Below are positions 53,530-62,998 of a DNA stretch of 64,000 nt, in pieces. Made by a program: the position numbers and the translations under genes. Source of the stretch: PHAA01 sp034927445 (GTDB taxonomy: Bacteria; Bacillota; Syntrophomonadia; Syntrophomonadales; Syntrophomonadaceae); contig JAYFPZ010000027.1 of assembly GCA_034927445.1 (NCBI GenBank), positions 10,974-74,973 on the forward strand, written 5' to 3'. Under the pieces are notes generated by a model. The model did not search any database, was not told where the DNA came from, and saw only the letters and a program-made list of their open reading frames with translations. Positions within the stretch are counted from its first letter, which is position 1. The number at the start of each line of letters is the position of its first letter.

Positions 53530-54443
53530 TATGCGCCCACCTCCTCTTCTTTCAATATTTCCTGCCGCAGCTTTTCATCTTTCAATAAAGGATAACCGAG
53601 TTTCTGACGCTGTTCCAAATAGACCCGGGCTACGGTACGGGCCAGATTGCGTACCCTGGCAATATAACCGGTGCGCTCGGTTACGCTGATGGCCCCCCGG
53701 GCGTCCAGCAGGTTGAACAGATGGGAGCATTTTAAAACATAATCATAAGCGGGCTGCGGAAGCTCCAGTGCCGCCACCCGGCGGGCCTCCTCCTCGCACA
53801 GGTTGAACATGGTGGTTAAGGTGGGGACGTCGGCCGCGGTGAAGTTGTAATGGGAATAGTCCACCTCGGTCTGATGGTGGACATCCGCATAAGTAATACC
53901 GTCCACCCATTCAATATCGTAAACGCTCTCCTTGTTCTGTATATACATGGCAATACGTTCAATACCATAAGTTATTTCGGCACATACCGGGTAGCAATCG
54001 AAGCTTCCGCATTGCTGGAAATAAGTAAACTGGGTTATTTCCATGCCGTCCAGCCAAACCTCCCAGCCCAGCCCCCAGGCCCCCAGAGTAGGAGACTCCC
54101 AATTGTCTTCCACCAGCCTGATATCATGTTTCTCCGGTTCTATCCCCAAATTGCGGAGACTGTCAAAATAAAGCTCGATCACGTTGTCGGGAGACGGTTT
54201 TAATATGACCTGGAACTGGTAATAGTGCTGAAGACGGTTGGGATTCTCGCCATACCTTCCGTCGGTGGGCCGCCGGGATGGTTCCACATAGGCCACATTC
54301 CATGGTTCGGGGCCGAGACAGCGCAGAAATGTGGCGGGGTTCATCGTACCGGCTCCTTTTTCCATATCATAGGGCTGTTGAATAATGCATCCCTGCTGGC
54401 CCCAATATTCCTGTAGACTCATAATGATATCCTGAAAATTCAT
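53529..54443 (-). CDS. glyQ: Glycyl-tRNA synthetase alpha subunit
   Basis: 304 residues, class II catalytic core: EYWGQQGCIIQQPYDMEKG, VAYVEPSRRPTDGRYGEN (motif 2 region) and TYGIERIAMYIQ. Forms ATP-dependent Gly-AMP with the beta subunit. Preceded by a T-box riboswitch with a GGC specifier. Ribosome binding site GGAGG lies upstream of the ATG. Confidence 0.98.
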   Translation of the reverse strand: MNFQDIIMSLQEYWGQQGCIIQQPYDMEKGAGTMNPATFLRCLGPEPWNVAYVEPSRRPTDGRYGENPNRLQHYYQFQVILKPSPDNVIELYFDSLRNLGIEPEKHDIRLVEDNWESPTLGAWGLGWEVWLDGMEITQFTYFQQCGSFDCYPVCAEITYGIERIAMYIQNKESVYDIEWVDGITYADVHHQTEVDYSHYNFTAADVPTLTTMFNLCEEEARRVAALELPQPAYDYVLKCSHLFNLLDARGAISVTERTGYIARVRNLARTVARVYLEQRQKLGYPLLKDEKLRQEILKEEEVGA

Positions 54444-54479
54444 CTGCTTACCTCCAATGCAATTTTGTAATTCCTCTAA

Positions 54480-54690
54480 AATAAAAAACCCCCGTAACCA
54501 ACAGGGACGGGATAAACCCGCGGTTCCACCCTGCTTGGCACGTGGCCCACCTCTTCAATGCGTACTACTCCGAAGCGCCTTCAGGCAATACCTTTACCGG
54601 TTTTCATCCTTCCCGGCTTTCTGTAAAAAAGGCGGGTTACCTTACTACTCTTCATCATCGTTTGCTATTAAATTCATAGATAGTTTAACA
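54480..54690 (-). promoter_or_regulatory. T-box riboswitch (glycine), upstream of glyQS
   Basis: On the minus strand the leader reads GAAGAGTAGTA in stem I, a specifier GGC at 54577-54579 followed by GCTTCGGAGTA, and the T-box sequence AGGGTGGAACCGCG at 54519-54532, then a G-rich terminator stem and T run. The GGC specifier pairs with tRNA-Gly(GCC). Uncharged tRNA should favour the antiterminator. Confidence 0.95.
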
Positions 54691-54706
54691 ACCGCCCGAG
54701 GGCTTG

Positions 54707-55465
54707 TCAATCGGAAACCGGAATCGCTTGTTTCAGCCAGCGGATTGTGTTTTTCAGCTTAAATCTTCTTTCCAGATGGTACTCCAGATATTTCTCCAGA
54801 AAAATCTCCACCTGCTGCATTGCTAGGGGCGAGGCCTTAACCCTTTGCACCGCTTGCAGCGAGCCTTCACTGAACAGTCTGATCAGGGCCACACTCTCTC
54901 CCCGCAAGCTTAACAGCATTTGTCCGGGTTGCGAACAGGAACTGCAAACCAAACCTCCTTCAGCCAGACTGAATTCGAAGTTGGTGAGCCGTTGTTCCCC
55001 GCATCGAACGCATCGGTTGACCATCGGCTTATAGCCCAAACTTACCAGCAGCCTGCTCTCGAAATAGCGAACCAGGGTCAAGTTTAGCCCCTGTTCGTTA
55101 AGGAGTTCCAGTACCCGTACCAAGGTCTCATATAATTCGGTTAGGGGCACCCGCTCCATTAGACTCTTGTCCAACAGCTCCATAAGGTACATGGAATAGA
55201 GGGTCCTGTTTATATCTTCCCTCGAATTGCCGTAAAAATCCAGTATTCTTCCCTGGGTAATCAGATCCATATCCTTGCCGCGATGGTAAAACAGCATGGA
55301 ATGGCAGAATGGCTGCACACAAGCTCTAAGACTGCTCCGGGTCTTTTTAATCCCCTTGGCTACTGCGGTTATTTTGCCCTCTTTCTCGGAAAATATCGTC
55401 AATAGCCCGTCGCTTTCCCTGAGATCCCGCTTTTTCAATATAAGGGAACGGCTCCGGTAATACAT
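54707..55465 (-). CDS. recO: DNA repair protein RecO
   Basis: 252 residues. An N-terminal OB fold (YRSRSLILKKRDLRESDGL), the helical core, and a zinc ribbon (MVNRCVRCGEQRL, VCSSCSQPG) are present. RecO loads RecA via RecFOR and anneals ssDNA. It sits between deoC and the glyQ T-box, after era as in Bacillus. Confidence 0.95.
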   Translation of the reverse strand: MYYRSRSLILKKRDLRESDGLLTIFSEKEGKITAVAKGIKKTRSSLRACVQPFCHSMLFYHRGKDMDLITQGRILDFYGNSREDINRTLYSMYLMELLDKSLMERVPLTELYETLVRVLELLNEQGLNLTLVRYFESRLLVSLGYKPMVNRCVRCGEQRLTNFEFSLAEGGLVCSSCSQPGQMLLSLRGESVALIRLFSEGSLQAVQRVKASPLAMQQVEIFLEKYLEYHLERRFKLKNTIRWLKQAIPVSD

Positions 55466-55478
55466 ATCGCATCCTCCC

Positions 55479-56159
55479 CTATTGCCGTTCCCGGGCTGTA
55501 TTCTCCTCTATCAGCAATCGGGCGTTGCTCGTACCCAGCCTGGATGCTCCGGCCTGGAGAAGTTGGAGGGCGAAATCAAGATTTTTAATCCCGCCCGAGG
55601 CTTTTATCTTTAGAGCCGCCGATCTATGGCGGTTGATGATGGCCATATCTTCCAGACTCACCCCCCGGCTGGAAAAACCGGTAGAAGTCTTAAGATAGTC
55701 AGCGCCGGTACCACCAACCCATTCAGTGATTGCAGCCAGCTCGGATACGTTCAATAAGGCGGTCTCGACTATAACCTTAAGGGTAAAGTCCCGCTGCTGC
55801 TTGAGAGCCAAAAGCGCTTCTATTTCCTGCCGGACTTTACTGTACTCTTTATCTTTAACCATTCCAATATTTATTACCATATCGAGTTCATCCGCGCCAT
55901 CCTCCAGGGCTTTAGCGGCGGCGTAGATTTTGGTGTCCAACCGGTCCGCCCCCAGCGGGAATCCAATCACCGTACATAATTTTACGGTGCTGCCGGTTAG
56001 CAGTGGCCGGGCCCAATCCAAACGGCAGGGCTGAATGCAAACGGCAGCCATTTTATAATGGACTGCCTCCGCACATAGTTGCTCAATCTCGGTGGCCCGG
56101 GCCTCCGGTTTGAGGTTGGTGCTGTCCAAAAAAGCGGCTATATCCTGCAATACCCTCAC
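55479..56159 (-). CDS. deoC: Deoxyribose-phosphate aldolase
   Basis: 226 residues. DERA cleaves deoxyribose-5-phosphate in deoxynucleoside catabolism, via a Schiff-base Lys in LKTSTGFSSRGV; family motifs CTVIGFPLG and KVIVETALL and the C-terminal IKASGGIKN are present. It is near cdd (cytidine deaminase), consistent with pyrimidine salvage. Confidence 0.96.
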   Translation of the reverse strand: MRVLQDIAAFLDSTNLKPEARATEIEQLCAEAVHYKMAAVCIQPCRLDWARPLLTGSTVKLCTVIGFPLGADRLDTKIYAAAKALEDGADELDMVINIGMVKDKEYSKVRQEIEALLALKQQRDFTLKVIVETALLNVSELAAITEWVGGTGADYLKTSTGFSSRGVSLEDMAIINRHRSAALKIKASGGIKNLDFALQLLQAGASRLGTSNARLLIEENTARERQ

Positions 56160-56241
56160 TCCCCAACTTGCAACTCCTGACCGTCCATTATCCCCCTTCA
56201 GGGACTACCGACGTGAGCTGCGTTCACGATTAATGTTGCAA

Positions 56242-57123
56242 TTATACCCGGTATCCCAATTGATTCAGGTTGTTTTCATTATCACGCCAGTTCTTTTTGA
56301 CTTTCACCCACAAACTGAGATATACCGGAGCGCCCAGCATTTTCTCTATATCGGTCCGGGACTGTTCCCCTATTTTTTTCAGCATCTGCCCCTTACGGCC
56401 GATAATGATGGCTTTTTGGGAGTCACGCTCGGTGTGGATAACGGCCCGCACGTAGATTTTGCCTCCGGTTTGATTTTTAAACTCCTCCACCTCTACCGCT
56501 AGGGAATGGGGGACCTCATCACGCGTCAGCAACAAGGCCTTCTCTCGGATCAACTCTGCCACTATGAAGGAAACCGGCTGATCGGTCATATCGTCCTCTG
56601 GATAGTAGAAAGGTCCTTCCGGCAAATATTCTACGGTTTTTTGCAGCAGGGAATTGAGGTTCGTGCCGTTGGCAGCCGAAAGTGGCATCAATTCAGTAAA
56701 ATTCATCTGGCTATAGAAGGGTTTTACATACTCTTTAACCTCTTCCTCTCCGACCAGATCAATTTTATTTACGAGTAAGAATACCGGAACCTCTAAATTT
56801 TTCAATTGATCGATTATGTACTGCTCACCCGCGCCAAAAGGACGGCTGGCATCCGTCATGTAGTAGATGATATCCACTTCATTCAGACTCTGCGTCGATA
56901 TTTTAAGCATATATTCGCCTAAGAGATGCTTGGGCTTATGCATCCCCGGGGTATCAACAAATACAATCTGCTCGTCCCCAGTAGTAAGTATGCCTTGTAT
57001 TCTGGTTCTGGTAGTCTGGGGCTTCTCAGAAACAATGGCAATTTTGGAGCCTATAATTTTATTAATCAATGTGGATTTTCCCACATTAGGTCTGCCAACA
57101 ATACTAACAAATCCAGACTTCAC
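56242..57123 (-). CDS. era: GTPase Era
   Basis: 293 residues. GRPNVGKSTLINKI (G1), DTPGMHKPKHLL (G3), LLVNKIDLV (G4), and the C-terminal KH domain IIIGRKGQMLKKIGEQ. Era binds the 16S 3' end during 30S maturation. Begins three bases after cdd stops. Confidence 0.98.
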   Translation of the reverse strand: MKSGFVSIVGRPNVGKSTLINKIIGSKIAIVSEKPQTTRTRIQGILTTGDEQIVFVDTPGMHKPKHLLGEYMLKISTQSLNEVDIIYYMTDASRPFGAGEQYIIDQLKNLEVPVFLLVNKIDLVGEEEVKEYVKPFYSQMNFTELMPLSAANGTNLNSLLQKTVEYLPEGPFYYPEDDMTDQPVSFIVAELIREKALLLTRDEVPHSLAVEVEEFKNQTGGKIYVRAVIHTERDSQKAIIIGRKGQMLKKIGEQSRTDIEKMLGAPVYLSLWVKVKKNWRDNENNLNQLGYRV

Positions 57124-57125
57124 TA

Positions 57126-57602
57126 TTATTTATCCCTCCTGCACGGATCATCCGGTTCAAAAGTCGAAGCCTTTGCGGTTATGCTCCCTTCAGACAACAG
57201 CTCGGCCGATGTTGTTGGTTCATATAAAGAAAAAATTTGGGGAAGCATCTCACGCAAATAATATTCCCTGATTTCATCTTTTTCATTGGCGGCAAAGATC
57301 TTGGTATTCCTAGAAAATTCGGCCAGAACCTGCAAACAAGCCCCGCACGGGAAAAGGAACCCGGAACCGCTGCCCTTAATGGCAATAGCCTGAAAATCAC
57401 GTTCTCCATCCAAAACAGCCTTAAAAACCGCCACCCGTTCCGCACATACGGTCAGTCCCAGGGAGGCGTTTTCAACGTTGGCACCGGTATATACTTTTCC
57501 TCCGGCTGTTAATAAAGCGGCTCCCACTCTGAAATTAGAGTAAGGAGCATAAGCCAGCTGCTGTGCCTGGCCAGCCAGGGCCATTAATTCATGCGGATCC
57601 AT
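57126..57602 (-). CDS. cdd: Cytidine deaminase
   Basis: 158 residues. Zinc site Cys-Ala-Glu in ENASLGLTVCAERVA and PCGACLQVLAEF. It deaminates cytidine and deoxycytidine for salvage. About 25 residues longer than typical: the C-terminal tail ASTFEPDDPCRRDK is unusual, perhaps disordered. Order cdd-era is conserved. Confidence 0.95.
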   Translation of the reverse strand: MDPHELMALAGQAQQLAYAPYSNFRVGAALLTAGGKVYTGANVENASLGLTVCAERVAVFKAVLDGERDFQAIAIKGSGSGFLFPCGACLQVLAEFSRNTKIFAANEKDEIREYYLREMLPQIFSLYEPTTSAELLSEGSITAKASTFEPDDPCRRDK

Positions 57603-57615
57603 TTCGGCACTCCCA

Positions 57616-57981
57616 TCATAAATTCTGCCATAGATTCAAAAGGTAGGGTCCAAACAATATAAATGCAATTACCACAGCATTGGCCGCAGTCAGAAGAACT
57701 GCCCCGGCGGCTGCGTCTTTGGCGGCTTTGGCCAGCGGATGTGGTTTCGGACTTATCTGATCAACTGCTCTTTCAATGGCAGTATTTATAGTTTCCGCAG
57801 TAAGCACCATAATTATCGTAATAATCAGCAGCCCCCAGGCCAATCCGGTTAAATCCGCGATAATTCCCAAAATAATCGCCGCTGCGGCTGCAAAGAGGTG
57901 TATTTTCATATTGGCCTCATGGCTTATGGTGTAACCGATCCCTTGGATCGCGTTACTAAAGCTTCGCCGCAACCTGCTCAT
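57616..57981 (-). CDS. dgkA: Diacylglycerol/undecaprenol kinase
   Basis: 121 residues. Motifs RRSFSNAIQGIGYTISHE and TAETINTAIERAVD, three TM helices (about 30-48, 54-72, 97-116). In Gram-positives DgkA phosphorylates undecaprenol for cell wall lipid recycling. Lies between ybeY and cdd as usual. Confidence 0.95.
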   Translation of the reverse strand: MSRLRRSFSNAIQGIGYTISHEANMKIHLFAAAAAIILGIIADLTGLAWGLLIITIIMVLTAETINTAIERAVDQISPKPHPLAKAAKDAAAGAVLLTAANAVVIAFILFGPYLLNLWQNL

Positions 57982-57990
57982 TTTAATAGT

Positions 57991-58461
57991 CTACCTTTCC
58001 AAGTTCACACTCTGCAATATTTTTTCTTGTAAATTGTGCATGGCCTCTTCTTCAGCCTCGGTTTCATGATCGAATCCCAGCAAGTGAAGCATGCCGTGCG
58101 CCACCAAAAAACCCAGCTCCCGTTCCAGGCTGTGCCCATATTCCTCACTTTGCGACTTGGCCTTTTCCAGGGAAATTACTATGTCTCCCAAAACATTGAG
58201 GTCGTTGGAGAAATCATAATCAGGTTCATCTTCGGTATGCTCATTCATGGCGAAAGATAAAACATCAGTCACCCGGTTTTGGTTGCGATAAATTAAATTA
58301 AGCTCTTTAATATAACGGTTATCCACCAACAAGATGCTGAGTTCGGTATTATCGGGAAGCCTTCTTGATTTGGCAATGGCTTTGACTACTTTGTTAATGG
58401 TTTTCTGTAATTCGGTCGTATATTTAACTTGGTTCTGCTGGTTTATTATCGTCGTATCCGT
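57991..58461 (-). CDS. ybeY: Endoribonuclease YbeY, with apparent ACG start
   Basis: 156 residues if it starts at 58461. The zinc site HGMLHLLGFDHE is clear and the VTDVLSFAM motif is upstream. Annotation from the TTG at 58332 would remove 43 residues, including DTTIINQQNQVKYTTELQ, which matches the usual YbeY N-terminus, and the frame is open across it. Upstream AAAGGAG lies eight bases from ACG at 58459-58461, so ACG is the likely start, or ATG was miscalled. YbeY matures 16S rRNA. It overlaps pgpH by 38 bases. Confidence 0.85.
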   Translation of the reverse strand, partial: TDTTIINQQNQVKYTTELQKTINKVVKAIAKSRRLPDNTELSILLVDNRYIKELNLIYRNQNRVTDVLSFAMNEHTEDEPDYDFSNDLNVLGDIVISLEKAKSQSEEYGHSLERELGFLVAHGMLHLLGFDHETEAEEEAMHNLQEKILQSVNLER

Positions 58462-60619
58462 ACCGCTCTCTCCTTTTCGTAAACTCCTGAACTATATCCG
58501 GGTATTCGATACGCTTGTGGTAGACCCCTTCCAAGACCTTGCTGAAAGTATTCGCAATTACATCCAGGTCCTTAAAGGTAAGATTGCTTTCATCCAGTTG
58601 CCCGTCGTTTAATTTGTCTCTCAGAATTTTTCGTATCATGGCCCGAATGCTGTCCATGTTAGGATTCGTTAAGGAGCGAACCGCCGCCTCCACCGCATCT
58701 GCCAGCATTACCAGAGCTACTTCCTTGGTCTGGGGCTTGGGTCCTTCATATCTGAAGCTATCCTCATTGACCATATCTTCGCCCTCTTCTTCGATCGCCC
58801 GGTTATAAAAATATTTGGCCAGGCTGGTACCGTGGTGTTCAGCAATGAAATCGATGATTACCTGCGGTAAACGGGCTGCCCGGGCCAATTCCACTCCTTC
58901 CTTGACGTGAGAAGTAATAATTAAAGCACTTAAAGCAGGCGCTATCTTGTCATGGGGCTCATCAAAACCGCGTTGATTTTCCACAAAATATTCCGATCTT
59001 TTAATTTTCCCGATATCATGATAATAGGCCCCGACCCTTACCAGTAAAGGATTTGCCCCGATCGGTTCAGCCGCAGCTTCAGCCAGATTACCTACCATGA
59101 GGCTGTGATGGTAGGTCCCGGGGGCTTCAATCAGGAGTCGTTTGAGGAGATCATGGTTGGGGTTGGTTAATTCCAGCAGCTTGATCATGCTGGTAATAGA
59201 AAAACCGCTTTCCAGATAAGGCAAAGCTCCTATCATCAAAATCGCCGACAGGATGCCGCTTATAAGTCCCAGCAAAGACCCGATCAAAGCAGTCCCGATA
59301 GTAATATTGCCCTCTATAAAGGTCATGGCTAAAATGGTGGCCACATCGGCCAGGGCAATATAAAATCCGGCTTTGGCCAAATCAGAGGTTTGGCTCAGGC
59401 GGGTGACCCGGTAGACCCCTACCGTTCCGCTTACGAAAGCGGCGGTAACAAATGCCAACTGATGGGTTTCAGTCAATAATCCCACCAATAAGGCCATAAT
59501 CATGGTCATAAAATAGGCCAGACGGTTGTCGATCAGAATGGCAATAAGCATCGAGCCCGCTGCAACCGGAGCCAGATATCCCGACATAGCATTTATTTCC
59601 GGACGGTCGGTGATTTGGATAACGGTTATAAACCGTGCAATTAAAAATACTAGAACCAGAATCAAGCCCAGCAACAACAGCAAGGCATCATTTTTATATA
59701 TGTCTTTATGGTAACGCTGCAGATATTCTCTGACCAGCCACAGGGTAATCAGTATAAAAGCCCCTATACCCAGCATGTTAAAGGTATAGCTCTGGGTTCT
59801 CTGAATACCCAGCTGTTCAAGCACGGAGATCTGCTCGGCCGTAATGCGGTCCCCCTCCCGTACTATAATCTCACCGGTCTTTACCGTTTTGCGCACCGGT
59901 TCCACCGCATCTTTCGCGTCTTTGACAGCTTTGTCGGTGGCCTCCTGATTATAAATTAAGTTGGCCTGAATGGCGTCAACGGCCGCCAGTTTAATGATAT
60001 CGATGGCGGTAGGATTAAACGCAATTTTATCAGCCTGCTGGGATGCTTCTTTATATACCCCGGCCAGAGCCTCTTCGGTAATCGGTTTGTCCATGACGGT
60101 TTCCAATATGGTCACGGTAGCCGCCTGCATTTTCTCAATATCCTGGGGTTTGGTGTTCACGAGATAATTGGCCAGGACGTTCGTGTCATAATCCGCATTA
60201 ACCGTTTTTTTACGAACCATGGTATCCAATAGGTTTTTCAGGGGAGTCTTTTTGTCGGTATTATCCGACTGCAAGATGTCCTTGATATTGGCGAAGAAGT
60301 TATCGATCTCAGTCCGGGCGTTGGGCAGAGCAAATTGATCCTCCTGATATGACTTTTGCACTTTTTCAGCCGCCTGCTGTCTAAGTTCCTCGGTCTGCTT
60401 TTCATCGACGATCACCGCGTTAATATTGGAAACAATATCGCGCTTGGCCACTTCATCAGTACGCAGAGTTACCTGCTGCGGACTGAAATTGCCGAATATT
60501 ATTCCAAACATTATGATAAAGAACAGGGAAAGTCCAAGAAATCTTTTGTTGCCCGAATCTTTCCAAAAGAAGCCTAATTTTTCCCCGAAAAAATATTTAA
60601 AGATACTTACCAGTTTCAT
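58424..60619 (-). CDS. pgpH: 7TM-HD cyclic-di-AMP phosphodiesterase PgpH (YqfF)
   Basis: 731 residues. An N-terminal extracellular 7TMR-HDED domain after a TM (about residues 29-44), a seven-TM bundle (about 280-480), and a C-terminal HD domain: GTYHHSLMVGNLAEAA, YYHDIGKIKRSEYF, EHHGTSLAKYFYNRA. It degrades c-di-AMP. Standard position between phoH and ybeY. Confidence 0.95.
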   Translation of the reverse strand: MKLVSIFKYFFGEKLGFFWKDSGNKRFLGLSLFFIIMFGIIFGNFSPQQVTLRTDEVAKRDIVSNINAVIVDEKQTEELRQQAAEKVQKSYQEDQFALPNARTEIDNFFANIKDILQSDNTDKKTPLKNLLDTMVRKKTVNADYDTNVLANYLVNTKPQDIEKMQAATVTILETVMDKPITEEALAGVYKEASQQADKIAFNPTAIDIIKLAAVDAIQANLIYNQEATDKAVKDAKDAVEPVRKTVKTGEIIVREGDRITAEQISVLEQLGIQRTQSYTFNMLGIGAFILITLWLVREYLQRYHKDIYKNDALLLLLGLILVLVFLIARFITVIQITDRPEINAMSGYLAPVAAGSMLIAILIDNRLAYFMTMIMALLVGLLTETHQLAFVTAAFVSGTVGVYRVTRLSQTSDLAKAGFYIALADVATILAMTFIEGNITIGTALIGSLLGLISGILSAILMIGALPYLESGFSITSMIKLLELTNPNHDLLKRLLIEAPGTYHHSLMVGNLAEAAAEPIGANPLLVRVGAYYHDIGKIKRSEYFVENQRGFDEPHDKIAPALSALIITSHVKEGVELARAARLPQVIIDFIAEHHGTSLAKYFYNRAIEEEGEDMVNEDSFRYEGPKPQTKEVALVMLADAVEAAVRSLTNPNMDSIRAMIRKILRDKLNDGQLDESNLTFKDLDVIANTFSKVLEGVYHKRIEYPDIVQEFTKRRERYGYDDNKPAEPS

Positions 60620-60644
60620 TAATAAATCCCCTTAAATTGTTACC

Positions 60645-61610
60645 CTAATTTGATTGAGCCTGAAATACCTCATAGGCATCAATTATTTTCTGTACCAAAG
60701 GATGTCTGACTACATCTTCCTTCCCCAGGTACTCGAAAGAAATTCCCTTTATATTGCCAAGTATCTTTTGGATTTCAATCAGACCTGAATATTCGTCTTT
60801 AGGCAAATCAACCTGGGTAATATCACCGGTAACAACTGTTTGGGACCCAAAACCCAATCGGGTTAAAAACATCTTCATCTGTTGGGGCGTGGTATTTTGG
60901 GCCTCATCCAGAATTATAAAAGCACTGTTCAGGGTCCTGCCGCGCATATAAGCCAGCGGCGCTATTTCAATAATGTTTTTTTCCAGATAGCGCTGGGTTA
61001 CATCGACACCTAATATGTCAAACAGGCCGTCGTATAATGGTCTTAGATAAGGGTTTACTTTTTCGATGAAATCACCCGGCAAGAATCCCAGCTTTTCTCC
61101 CGCTTCCACCGCCGGTCTAACCAGGATAATGCGTTCCACTTCTTTATTGCGCAAAGCTCTGACCGCCATGGCCACCGCCAGGTAGGTCTTGCCGGTACCG
61201 GCAGGTCCTATGGCAAAAACAACATCATCCTTCAAAATGGCTTGCACATATCTCTTCTGTCCCAGGGTTCGAGCTTTGATAGCCTTGCCCCGGACCGTAT
61301 TTACGAGGGTTCCTGATACAATCTCCTTATAGCCGGGCCGGTCGCCTTTTTTCAAGAGTTTGTCCATATAGTTGATATCATTAATGTTGAGCTGACCTTC
61401 ACTGTCCACAATATCCATCAAATCAGCTATTAATTGCAGGCTGTAGTCGACCTGGGCTTCTTCCCCGCGAATGAAAATTTCAGCCCCCCGGGCGGACATA
61501 TCAACCCCGCTTACCTCCTGCAGATAGCGGAAATTTTCATCTCCAGCCCCAAAAAATATAGCTGCCTGTCCATTGTTTTTTATCGCATACGTGCTTTCTT
61601 TTATGGCCAA
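60645..61610 (-). CDS. phoH: PhoH-family ATPase (PhoH-like)
   Basis: 321 residues. Walker A IGPAGTGKTYLAVAMAV, Walker B FIILDEAQNTTPQQM, with TVVTGDITQVDLP. An N-terminal KH-like region precedes. The family is linked to RNA handling with YbeY. Followed downstream by pgpH within 25 bases. Confidence 0.96.
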   Translation of the reverse strand: MAIKESTYAIKNNGQAAIFFGAGDENFRYLQEVSGVDMSARGAEIFIRGEEAQVDYSLQLIADLMDIVDSEGQLNINDINYMDKLLKKGDRPGYKEIVSGTLVNTVRGKAIKARTLGQKRYVQAILKDDVVFAIGPAGTGKTYLAVAMAVRALRNKEVERIILVRPAVEAGEKLGFLPGDFIEKVNPYLRPLYDGLFDILGVDVTQRYLEKNIIEIAPLAYMRGRTLNSAFIILDEAQNTTPQQMKMFLTRLGFGSQTVVTGDITQVDLPKDEYSGLIEIQKILGNIKGISFEYLGKEDVVRHPLVQKIIDAYEVFQAQSN

Positions 61611-61654
61611 AAACCCAAGCCTCCCTGTTTTAGTTCCATTATTTACTGCTAGTA

Positions 61655-61689
61655 ATTATATCATGAATTTCTCAAATTCATGATATAAT
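61655..61689. repeat. Perfect 16-bp-arm hairpin, phoH-yqfD gap
   Basis: Arms ATTATATCATGAATTT / AAATTCATGATATAAT, three-base loop CTC. No T tract follows. Confidence 0.75.
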
Positions 61690-61722
61690 CGGCCATCGCC
61701 GTAGGCGGGCCATAAAAACAAT

Positions 61723-61751
61723 CTATAATAACCGTTTTGCGGTTATTATAG
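61723..61751. repeat. Perfect 12-bp-arm hairpin, phoH-yqfD gap
   Basis: Arms CTATAATAACCG / CGGTTATTATAG with a five-base loop. With the neighbouring hairpin it makes a strongly structured 100-base gap. Confidence 0.72.
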
Positions 61752-61764
61752 CATAATAAATTCC

Positions 61765-62985
61765 CTAATTGCTAATTTCACCACTGTTTATCGCCTGGGC
61801 GGTGCCAATTTCCTCAATGGTTTCAGCCGATATCTTTATCCTTATGATTGAATCACTGGGTGAAGACAGGATATCCATGTGCGAATCAATTATATCATGA
61901 TTGCCCGGCATGGCTTGCTGCAGCTTTTCCTGCGCCTTTCCCCGGGCGATTTCAATCGCTTCACTTTCAGTGTACTCTATGCTGTTGACCGTCTGCTCCT
62001 GGCTGACAATCCTGATCAGTCCCCAATTGCCGAAAGGACTGCGCCATTGTTTCTCGGTCTGTTCGTACAGCGCAAACGGGACGTCGCCTTTGCCTTTCAG
62101 CAGAATATTTTCCCAGGGGCTTTCCAGGTAGATCCGGGTAAATTCCTTGCCGGTGAAGACTGTCTCTTCCAGCTTCAGGTTGCACTCGCCATAGCCTTCA
62201 TACCAGGTGCGGGCTTTAACCTGACCGCGCGCCCTTACCTGACGAGTGCCGGCATCAGCAGGCGGAGCCGGCACTCCCTCAAGATAGGGCGAGGTGGGAG
62301 GAACAACCGTTCCCGAGATCAATATATCCCCACCGGCAACAACATCACCCGCCTTGACGGCCGCCTGACCGTCAAGCACCAGCATCTCTTCGATTACTCC
62401 GTCCCGACTGGCGACAATGTCGCACGGCCCGGTTATATCGGCACCGGGCAATACCTTCTCCACCACCTTGATGTCGACCTTTACTCCGCGGATATCACAC
62501 TGGACATAGGCCAATTCACTTATCTCCCTCAGCATAGCCTCTTCCGCCGCGGTACGGCTGAAGGTCCACTTGCCGGCCCCTACCTTGATGCCATGGTGGG
62601 CCGCCGTCATCAGTATCCGGTTGCGGTCAACCTTATTGTTCCCGCTGACCTGGATAAACCAAACAAAAGAAGACATAAAATATAAGGTCAAGATACATAG
62701 AAGCGCTCCTCCCAGCAAGCCTATCCGTCTTTTCATAACCGTCTTATAAAAAGGCAAGCCCTGACTTTGCAGCAGTTCGATATCAAAACTTTGTTCATCC
62801 GCAATTGTCTTTAAAGCTTCATAACCGCTGTTCCTGACCTTCAGCAGAATACAGCCGTTCCGTCTTTTTATGTCCCATATATAGATGCCGCGAGCCAGCG
62901 CCATATTGATTACCTTTTCCAGATTCTCGCCATGCAGCCGCAGGGAGACAAAACCTCCAACCTGATCAGAGAATTTATTAGCCAT
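61765..62985 (-). CDS. yqfD: Sporulation protein YqfD
   Basis: 406 residues, one TM near residues 90-110 (IGLLGGALLCILTLYFM), a large extracytoplasmic domain with VQVSGNNKVDRNRI and RARGQVKARTWYEGYG. YqfD is made in the mother cell under sigma-E; its exact role is unclear. Follows yqfC with 13 bases between. Confidence 0.95.
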   Translation of the reverse strand: MANKFSDQVGGFVSLRLHGENLEKVINMALARGIYIWDIKRRNGCILLKVRNSGYEALKTIADEQSFDIELLQSQGLPFYKTVMKRRIGLLGGALLCILTLYFMSSFVWFIQVSGNNKVDRNRILMTAAHHGIKVGAGKWTFSRTAAEEAMLREISELAYVQCDIRGVKVDIKVVEKVLPGADITGPCDIVASRDGVIEEMLVLDGQAAVKAGDVVAGGDILISGTVVPPTSPYLEGVPAPPADAGTRQVRARGQVKARTWYEGYGECNLKLEETVFTGKEFTRIYLESPWENILLKGKGDVPFALYEQTEKQWRSPFGNWGLIRIVSQEQTVNSIEYTESEAIEIARGKAQEKLQQAMPGNHDIIDSHMDILSSPSDSIIRIKISAETIEEIGTAQAINSGEISN

Positions 62986-62998
62986 GCCAACCTCCGCT

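Noticed and set aside
61879..62685. 268-codon open frame antisense to yqfD
   Set aside because: Overlaps a well-conserved sporulation gene; no ribosome binding site or domain.
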